Positions 1-4,082 of a DNA stretch of 6,833 nucleotides are shown here, piece by piece. The notes beneath the pieces are model-generated. The model made no database searches. It was not told the origin of the DNA and saw nothing but the letters and a program-made list of their open reading frames with translations. The translations under genes were made by a program, and so were the position numbers. The stretch comes from CAYOMP01 sp964405075. GTDB taxonomy: Bacteria; Bacillota; Clostridia; Lachnospirales; Lachnospiraceae. Within the stretch, counting starts at the first letter, position 1, and each line of letters opens with the position of its first letter. The stretch is taken from contig CAYOMP010000152.1 of NCBI GenBank assembly GCA_964405075.1, positions 1-6,833 on the forward strand. Reading direction: 5' to 3'.

Positions 1-43
1 ATTTGCAGCGCGGTTGTGAAATAAAATGTTTTGAAATAAAAAG
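1..43 (+). repeat. 3' part of a short repeat unit, cut by the window edge
   Basis: These bases match the second half of the 69-bp short unit at 347-415: both read ATTTG(C/T)AGCG, then a GTGAAATAAAATG core, then TTTTGAAATA just before the next AACTG head. The start of the unit lies outside the window. It runs directly into the first long palindromic element at 44. Confidence 0.6.
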
Positions 44-210
44 AACTGCAAAAATATATTTAACAAATGTTTGCAACGCTCGAAATGAACTAACTGCTAA
101 CTACAACCAAATACGCTCAGCAAAGGCTTCGCGAATGGTTTACGTAAGCAGTGGATTTCATTTGAGCTAAAAGCGCAAAGAGTTATTTGTAAAATATATT
201 TTTTGCAGTT
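44..210 (+). repeat. 167-bp long-palindrome element, copy 1 (MITE-like)
   Basis: The element begins AACTGCAAAAATATATTT and ends with its near-perfect reverse complement (terminal inverted repeats 44-68 and 185-210, with one bulge and one mismatch). Inverted pairing continues inward with interruptions. The central stem is AACCAAATACGC (105-116) against 131-140, closing on a 14-base loop. A single strand could therefore fold into one long imperfect hairpin. Copy 1 differs from copy 2 at 6 positions and from copy 3 at 7. One difference, A134 where the others have T, breaks a pair of the central stem. There is no transposase and no convincing target-site duplication. It could be a non-autonomous transposable element, a REP-like element or a structured RNA; the sequence does not decide. 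Confidence 0.85.
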
Positions 211-220
211 TATTATTGTT

Positions 221-277
221 ATTGGCAAAAATAATTAGCATATATTTGTAGTTGTGATTAGGAATTTTTTTGAATAT
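221..277 (+). repeat. Degenerate short repeat unit following palindrome copy 1
   Basis: The unit starts ATTGGCAAAAATAATTAGCA, a decayed form of the AACTGCAAAAATATATTTAACA head. It continues ATATTTGTAG and TTGTGATTA, the same order as in the better preserved unit at 347-415. The stretch after palindrome copy 2 (1521-1580) is its closest relative, so hairpin plus tail was probably duplicated as one block of about 235 bp. Confidence 0.55.
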
Positions 278-415
278 GACTATAAAAATATATATAGTAA
301 AATGTTAGCAACGCAGGTTATGAAAAAAGAGTTTTGAAATATAAAGAACTGCAAAAATATATTTAACAGATATTTGTAGCGTTGGTCGTGAAATAAAATG
401 TTTTGAAATATAGAG
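278..415 (+). repeat. Two tandem 69-bp short repeat units
   Basis: The units are 278-346 and 347-415. The second starts with a perfect AACTGCAAAAATATATTTAA, then has ATTTGTAGCG and TTTTGAAATATA. The first has a decayed head (GACTATAAAAATATAT) but the same later blocks, TTAGCAACGC and GTTTTGAAATATAAAG. The head of the next, decayed unit falls at 416, again 69 bases on. These units share about 30 starting bases with the 167-bp palindromes but lack the hairpin arm. Confidence 0.65.
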
Positions 416-603
416 AACTGGAAAAATGATATTTCAAAAATGTCGTAGTTAATAATTAAATTAGTTCAGGAAATAATTAGCAGATTGATAGAAAATGTAT
501 TTAATGGTAGAATTCTAGTGGAAGAAATGTTGATATTTATACAGATGAGATAGTTACGTGTGTATAAGTATTTTGAAATTAATTTGATGAGATTATATGG
601 AGA
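416..603 (+). other. Decayed repeat unit, then AT-rich leader of the phosphatase gene
   Basis: At 416 a degenerate repeat head (AACTGGAAAAATGATATTT) begins; similarity fades by about 485. From there to the phosphatase gene I see no gene and no further repeat. A promoter for that gene should lie here, but no pair of -35 and -10 boxes with normal spacing stands out. TATAAG at 565-570 is the best -10 candidate, without a good -35. Confidence 0.45.
599..602 (+). promoter_or_regulatory. Ribosome binding site that decides the phosphatase start
   Basis: GGAG at 599-602 sits 7 bases before the ATG at 610. It lies almost against the ATG at 604, which is too close for initiation. It therefore favours the start at 610, whose protein begins MKYKAIIWDLDGTLL, the usual N-terminus for this family. 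Confidence 0.7.
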
Positions 604-609
604 ATGGAT

Positions 610-1257
610 ATGAAATACAAAGCAATAATTTGGGATTTAGATGGTACTTTATTGAATACTTTAGAGGATTTAGCTGATAGCGTAAATGCAAGCTTGGAAA
701 AGTTTAATTTACCAACCAGGGATTTAGAGGAAATAAGAAATTTTGTTGGAAATGGTATTGGTAAATTAATTGAACGTGCAATTGGTGAGAATGGACCTAC
801 TGATATGGCGAGTGATGTGTTAGCTTATTTTAGAGTATACTATGGAGCGAATTGTAAAAATAAAACCAGACCATATGATGGAATAATTGAGTTATTAAGG
901 GATTTGAAAGAAAAGGGATACAAACTGGCAATTGTTTCTAATAAGATAGATAGTGCTGTAAAGGAATTGTCTAAGGAATATTTTGGTGATATTTTTGATG
1001 CTTCGATTGGTGAAATGGTAAATGTCAAGAGAAAACCAAGTCCAGATACTGTTCTTTTTGCATTAAATGAAATTGGTGAGAGCATTGAGGATGCAATTTA
1101 TATTGGTGATTCAGAGGTTGATGTGTTAACTGCCAAGAATGCTAATCTGGATTGTATATCTGTTAGTTGGGGGTTTAGAACTGTCGAAGAGTTAGAAAAG
1201 AATGGTGCCACAAGAATTATTGGAACAGTGGATGAACTTAGAGAAATATTGTTGTAA
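610..1257 (+). CDS. HAD-superfamily hydrolase, phosphoglycolate phosphatase-like
   Basis: A soluble 215-residue protein of the haloacid dehalogenase family that should remove phosphate from a small phosphorylated metabolite. All four HAD motifs are present (numbering from the 610 start): motif I DLDGT with nucleophile Asp9 and acid/base Asp11, motif II Ser110 in IVSNK, motif III Lys142 in KRKPSP, and motif IV GDSEVD with Asp167 and Asp171 as likely magnesium ligands. A helical cap between motifs I and II (about residues 14-85) matches Gph/PGP-type subclass I phosphatases, and the length is typical. Substrate cannot be read from sequence: phosphoglycolate phosphatase, pyrophosphatase PpaX-like and sugar phosphatase roles all fit, so I give no gene symbol. 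The gene stands alone between two repeat arrays. A start at 604 would add two residues but has a poorly spaced ribosome binding site. Confidence 0.9.
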   Translation: MKYKAIIWDLDGTLLNTLEDLADSVNASLEKFNLPTRDLEEIRNFVGNGIGKLIERAIGENGPTDMASDVLAYFRVYYGANCKNKTRPYDGIIELLRDLKEKGYKLAIVSNKIDSAVKELSKEYFGDIFDASIGEMVNVKRKPSPDTVLFALNEIGESIEDAIYIGDSEVDVLTAKNANLDCISVSWGFRTVEELEKNGATRIIGTVDELREILL

Positions 1258-1290
1258 TATATGGTAATTAGTATTTTTAATTATAGAGGA

Positions 1291-1343
1291 ATTGCAAAAA
1301 TATATTTAGCAGATATCTATGAGCAAATTATTTTTAATATAGA
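1291..1343 (+). repeat. Short repeat unit preceding palindrome copy 2
   Basis: ATTGCAAAAATATATTTAGCAGATAT at 1291 matches the head of the short unit at 347 with few changes. The rest is shortened, and the next head (palindrome copy 2) begins 53 bases later. The 33 bases between the phosphatase stop and this unit hold nothing recognisable, and no intrinsic terminator is evident right after the gene. Confidence 0.55.
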
Positions 1344-1510
1344 AACTGCAAAAATATATTTAACAAATGTTTGCAACGCTCGAAATGAACTAACTGCTAA
1401 CTGCAACCAAATACGCTCAGCAGAGGCTTCGCGTATGGTTTACGTAAGCATTGGATTTCATTTGAGCTAAAAACGCAAAGAGTTATTTGCAAAATATATT
1501 TTTTGCAGTT
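1344..1510 (+). repeat. 167-bp long-palindrome element, copy 2 (MITE-like)
   Basis: Same length, orientation and inverted ends as copy 1 (left end 1344-1368, right end 1485-1510), with 6 differences from copy 1 and 5 from copy 3. The central stem 1405-1416 with 1431-1440 is fully paired (ATACGC with GCGTAT, and AACC with GGTT across a two-base bulge). Its position after the phosphatase gene might let the hairpin slow transcription leaving that gene, but it lacks a compact GC stem followed by a T-run, so I do not call it a terminator. Confidence 0.85.
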
Positions 1511-1520
1511 TATAATTGGT

Positions 1521-1580
1521 ATAGGCAAAAAATGGTTAATACAAATTGCAATTGTGATTATGAATGTTTTTTATAAATAT
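1521..1580 (+). repeat. Degenerate short repeat unit linking palindrome copies 2 and 3
   Basis: ATAGGCAAAAAATGGTTAAT, then AATTGCAATTGTGATTATGAATG, parallels 221-277 after copy 1 (GGCAAAAATAATTAGCA and TTGTAGTTGTGATTAGGAAT). The head-to-head distance between copies 2 and 3 is 237 bp. The corresponding distance from copy 1 to the decayed head at 278 is 234 bp. Confidence 0.5.
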
Positions 1581-1747
1581 AACTGCAAAAATATATTTAA
1601 CAAATATTTGCAACGCTCGAAATGAACTAACTGCTAACTGCAACCAAATACGCTCAGCAGAGGCTTCGCGTATGGTTTACGTAAGCAGTGGATTTCATTT
1701 GAGCTAAAAACGAAAAGAGTTATTTGTGAAATATATTTTTTGCAGTT
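1581..1747 (+). repeat. 167-bp long-palindrome element, copy 3 (MITE-like)
   Basis: The third copy in the same orientation, 5 differences from copy 2 and 7 from copy 1, no length change. Inverted ends are 1581-1605 and about 1722-1747; the central stem is 1642-1653 with 1668-1677. It is flanked by TAT on both sides (1578-1580, 1748-1750). The right TAT is also present after copies 1 and 2 while their left flanks differ, so this is weak evidence of a target duplication. The repeat family ends here; the 77 bases up to the methyltransferase start are unrelated. Confidence 0.85.
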
Positions 1748-1768
1748 TATTAGTGGATAAAATAATAT
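1740..1768 (+). promoter_or_regulatory. Possible promoter for the methyltransferase, partly inside the repeat end
   Basis: TTGCAG (1740-1745), in the right inverted end of palindrome copy 3, is followed after 17 bases by TAATAT (1763-1768). Both are imperfect sigma-A boxes at normal spacing. In an AT-rich sequence such pairs arise by chance, so this is a weak call. Confidence 0.25.
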
Positions 1769-1824
1769 TAAGGAAAGGCTACATTTTAACTAAAAATAAT
1801 GGTTAAAATATAGTAAGAAAGAGA

Positions 1825-2595
1825 ATGAATAAATTAGAGAAATACTATAATAAATTTAATGAAGAAAAAAGATTACAGTCAAGACATGGTATGGTTGAGT
1901 TTACTGTTACTATGAAGTACATTCATGAGTGTCTTGCTGATAAAAAGGATGCGAAGATTCTAGATGTAGGCGCCGGAACTGGAAGATATTCTGTGGCTTT
2001 GGCTAATGAAGGTTATGATGTAACGGCTGTAGAGTTAGTCAAATATAATTTGGGAATTTTAAAGGCGAAGAAAAGTACTGTAAAAGCATATCAGGGAAAT
2101 GCTTTGGATTTATCAAGGTTTGAGGATGACAGCTTTGATGTTACGTTAGTTTTTGGACCAATGTATCATTTACATGAATTTGATGAGAAGGTAAAGGCTC
2201 TGGAAGAAGCTAAGAGAGTAACTAAAAAGGGTGGATATATATTAGTTGCTTATTATATGAATGAATATAGTGTAATTATGTATGGCTTTAAGGACAACAA
2301 TATCAAAGAGTGTATAGCTAAGGGTATGCTGACTGAGGATTTTAAATGCACAAAAGAAGCTAATGAACTATATTCTATGGTTAGACTTGAAGATATTCAT
2401 AAGGTCAGTGAAACAGTAGGATTAGAAAGAGTGAAGACTATTGCACCCGACGGGGCAGCTGATTATATGCGTCCGGTGCTTAATGCTATGGATGATGAAA
2501 CTTTTGAATTGTTTATAAAGTATCAGATGTCAATTAGTGAAAGACAGGATTTATTGGGAGCAAGTTCTCATACGGTTGATATTCTTAGAAAATAA
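1825..2595 (+). CDS. Class I SAM-dependent methyltransferase
   Basis: A soluble 256-residue protein that should transfer a methyl group from S-adenosylmethionine; the acceptor is unknown. The Rossmann SAM site is clear: motif I ILDVGAGTGRYS (Asp47, glycines 49, 51 and 53), the acidic end of strand 2 at Glu70 in VTAVEL, GNALDL (91-96) for the adenine side, and DVTLVFGPMYHL (105-116) as motif IV. RVTKKGGYILVAYY (131-144) is the usual post-motif strand. The GPxYHL signature marks a group of small-molecule-type methyltransferases often annotated only as methyltransferase domain proteins. The C-terminal ~110 residues form a variable part without a family I recognise. Upstream only a purine-rich GAAAGAGA precedes the ATG, a weak ribosome site. 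A terminator follows 60 bases after the stop, so the gene is probably monocistronic. Confidence 0.88.
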   Translation: MNKLEKYYNKFNEEKRLQSRHGMVEFTVTMKYIHECLADKKDAKILDVGAGTGRYSVALANEGYDVTAVELVKYNLGILKAKKSTVKAYQGNALDLSRFEDDSFDVTLVFGPMYHLHEFDEKVKALEEAKRVTKKGGYILVAYYMNEYSVIMYGFKDNNIKECIAKGMLTEDFKCTKEANELYSMVRLEDIHKVSETVGLERVKTIAPDGAADYMRPVLNAMDDETFELFIKYQMSISERQDLLGASSHTVDILRK

Positions 2596-2606
2596 GTAAG
2601 ATTAAG

Positions 2607-2629
2607 CTTACACGAATTCGGTGCGTAAG
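2607..2629. repeat. 23-bp near-palindrome after the methyltransferase
   Basis: CTTAC and GTAAG arms enclose CACGAATTCGGTG, itself almost self-complementary around GAATTC. It lies 11 bases past the stop codon. A variant of its left half (CTTACCGAATT) recurs at 2814-2824. It may be an operator-like protein site, an mRNA 3' hairpin, or one end of a small repeated element. Confidence 0.45.
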
Positions 2630-2654
2630 GCTAGAAAGATAGTCTCGGATTTAG

Positions 2655-2703
2655 AAAACAAGATGTATGATAACGAAAGTTTATGTGCATCTTGTTTTTG
2701 TTT
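2655..2703 (+). terminator. Intrinsic terminator after the methyltransferase gene
   Basis: AAAACAAGATG (2655-2665) pairs perfectly with CATCTTGTTTT (2688-2698). Inner pairing ATAAC/GTTTAT closes on a GAAA tetraloop (2675-2678), and the right arm runs into TTTTTGTTT. The stem is long and A/U-rich with a U-tract, as expected for a Rho-independent terminator in a low-GC Firmicute. It separates the methyltransferase from sbcDC. Confidence 0.75.
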
Positions 2704-2871
2704 ACTCCAGCAGCGAGGAGAAAAATATGTTTACATAAGTTTTCGACCAGCGCCGCGAAATTTGCAAAGTGTGCTTATCATAGTTTATACGAAAAAATGG
2801 GGAGAATAATCTGCTTACCGAATTTTCGACATCTTTTGTAAAATGTGTGAAACTTACAATTCATAAATACA
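2704..2871. other. Non-coding spacer with unexplained inverted motifs
   Basis: No supported gene. Local GC is higher around 2710-2720 and 2745-2760 than in the repeats elsewhere. Short structures include TATG/CATA around 2727-2737, TTTCG/CGAAA arms at 2741-2745 and 2756-2760, and CGAAAA (2790-2795) with TTTTCG (2823-2828). TTTTCGAC occurs twice (2740-2747, 2823-2830). A 62-codon frame starting GTG at 2621 crosses the whole terminator and lacks a ribosome site, so it is not annotated. Confidence 0.4.
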
Positions 2872-2900
2872 TTTATTTTTTTTAAAAGTTTTAATATAAT
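2872..2900 (+). promoter_or_regulatory. Likely sigma-A promoter of sbcDC
   Basis: A perfect TATAAT -10 box lies at 2895-2900. The matching -35 position, 17 bases upstream, is TTTATT (2872-2877), a poor match. Transcription would start near 2907, about 27 bases before the sbcD ATG, leaving a short leader with the ribosome site GAGAGG (2919-2924, 9 bases from ATG). I see no operator such as an SOS box, but short degenerate sites could be missed. Confidence 0.55.
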
Positions 2901-2933
2901 TTTTGTATAAAGGAAAATGAGAGGACAAAACAT

Positions 2934-4082
2934 ATGAAGTTTTTACATACAGCAGATTTACATATAGGAAAAGTAGTAAATGAATTTTCAATGCTTGAAG
3001 AACAAAAGCATACTCTGAAACAAATATTAGATTACGGGATAGAAAAACAAGTTGATGCAATAGTTATAGCAGGGGATATTTATGACAGGTCTGTGCCACC
3101 AGCTGATGCGGTTAAGGTTTTTGATGAGTTTATAACACAGGTTTCACAGGAAAATATAGCGCTATTTATAATCAGTGGTAATCATGACTCACCTGAGCGT
3201 TTATCCTTCGCCAAGAGCATATTAGAAAAGCGTGGAGTATATATTGAAGGGAATTTTGAAGGAAAAATAAAGTGTATAACTCTTAAGGACGAATATGGAA
3301 ATGTTAATTTCTATTTGCTGCCTTTTGTACGCCCAATGACAGTAAAAGCATATTTGGAAGAGGAAATACATAATCAGAATGAAGCTATTAAGGCATTAGT
3401 TAGCAATACGCCAGTTGATGAAAATGAAAGAAATGTAATGGTAACTCATTTTTTTGTAACTAATTCTGGAAGAGAGCCTCAAAGATGTGATTCTGAAACC
3501 TTGGCAAGTGTTGGAGATGTGGAGAATGTAGATGTTACGGTATTTGAAAAATTTGATTATGTGGCATTAGGGCATATTCATGGAGCACAAAAAATAGGTG
3601 ATAAAGAGGTTTACTATTCAGGGTCACCAATCAAATATTCATTTTCAGAAGTGAACCATATTAAGGGTGTCAATTTGGTTGAAATAAAAGAAAAAGGTCA
3701 AATAGACGTTAAACAATTGCCATTAACGCCTTTACATGATATGAGATGCATAAAAGGGGAAATTGCACAATTATTAAAGAAGGAGATATATTCTTTAGAA
3801 GATACTAATGACTATATTTGTGCTACTTTAACTGATAAGGATGATATTTATGATGCTATGGGCAAGATTCGAAGTATTTACCCTAACGCTATGAAAATTA
3901 TTATAGAGAAAAATGAAATGGACAAAAGGAAAGAGAATATAGGGGCTAATGGCATTAAAAATAAAAGTCCACTTGAACTGTATAAGGATTTTTATGAAAT
4001 GGTAACAGGTGAAGAACTAGAAAACGAAAAAGAAGAAATCATGAAAGATGTTATAGAAAAAGCAAGTGAGGAGGTGAAATAA
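2934..4082 (+). CDS. sbcD: Exonuclease subunit SbcD (Mre11-type)
   Basis: The nuclease subunit of the SbcCD complex, a 382-residue cytoplasmic, manganese-dependent calcineurin-like phosphoesterase. With SbcC it degrades double-stranded ends and opens DNA hairpins. The metal-binding motifs appear in order: DLH (Asp8, His10), GDIYD (Asp48), GNHD (Asn83, His84, Asp85), VTHFF (His172) and GHIHG (His214, His216). The early GNHDSPERL and the later YYSGSPIKYSFSE around 227-239 are typical of SbcD. The C-terminal third (about 260-382) is the cap and SbcC-contact region; it ends in a charged helix and the usual LELYKDFYE segment. Length is close to the family norm of about 400. Ribosome site GAGAGG is well placed. 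The stop overlaps the sbcC start by one base, so the two subunits are translationally coupled. Confidence 0.96.
   Translation: MKFLHTADLHIGKVVNEFSMLEEQKHTLKQILDYGIEKQVDAIVIAGDIYDRSVPPADAVKVFDEFITQVSQENIALFIISGNHDSPERLSFAKSILEKRGVYIEGNFEGKIKCITLKDEYGNVNFYLLPFVRPMTVKAYLEEEIHNQNEAIKALVSNTPVDENERNVMVTHFFVTNSGREPQRCDSETLASVGDVENVDVTVFEKFDYVALGHIHGAQKIGDKEVYYSGSPIKYSFSEVNHIKGVNLVEIKEKGQIDVKQLPLTPLHDMRCIKGEIAQLLKKEIYSLEDTNDYICATLTDKDDIYDAMGKIRSIYPNAMKIIIEKNEMDKRKENIGANGIKNKSPLELYKDFYEMVTGEELENEKEEIMKDVIEKASEEVK
4068..4076 (+). promoter_or_regulatory. Strong ribosome binding site for sbcC inside the sbcD end
   Basis: GAGGAGGTG lies within the last codons of sbcD, its GAGG core ending 7 bases before the sbcC ATG at 4082. 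It fixes that start and explains the Glu-Glu-Val C-terminus of SbcD. Confidence 0.8.

Noticed and set aside
221..483. CRISPR-like array of regularly spaced AACTGCAAAA heads
   Set aside because: Spacing varies (57-69 bp), heads are decayed, the intervening sequences resemble each other rather than being unique spacers, and no cas gene is present.
1261..1470. 69-codon + strand frame directly after the phosphatase gene
   Set aside because: It has no ribosome binding site and lies almost wholly in the short repeat unit and palindrome copy 2. The same peptide end is generated by the other copies, and copy differences mostly change residues. Treated as repeat sequence.
1485..1513. Terminator for the phosphatase gene at the right end of palindrome copy 2
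   Set aside because: The T-run lies inside the inverted end rather than after a compact GC-containing stem, and its pairing partner is over 100 bases away. It does not have intrinsic terminator form.
2621..2809. 62-codon + strand frame with a GTG start
   Set aside because: It has no ribosome site, runs straight through a strong intrinsic terminator hairpin, and the product has no recognisable domain.
2854..3060. 68-codon minus-strand frame over the sbcD promoter and start
   Set aside because: It overlaps the well-supported SbcD N-terminus with its metal-binding DLH motif. It is a shadow frame in AT-rich sequence.
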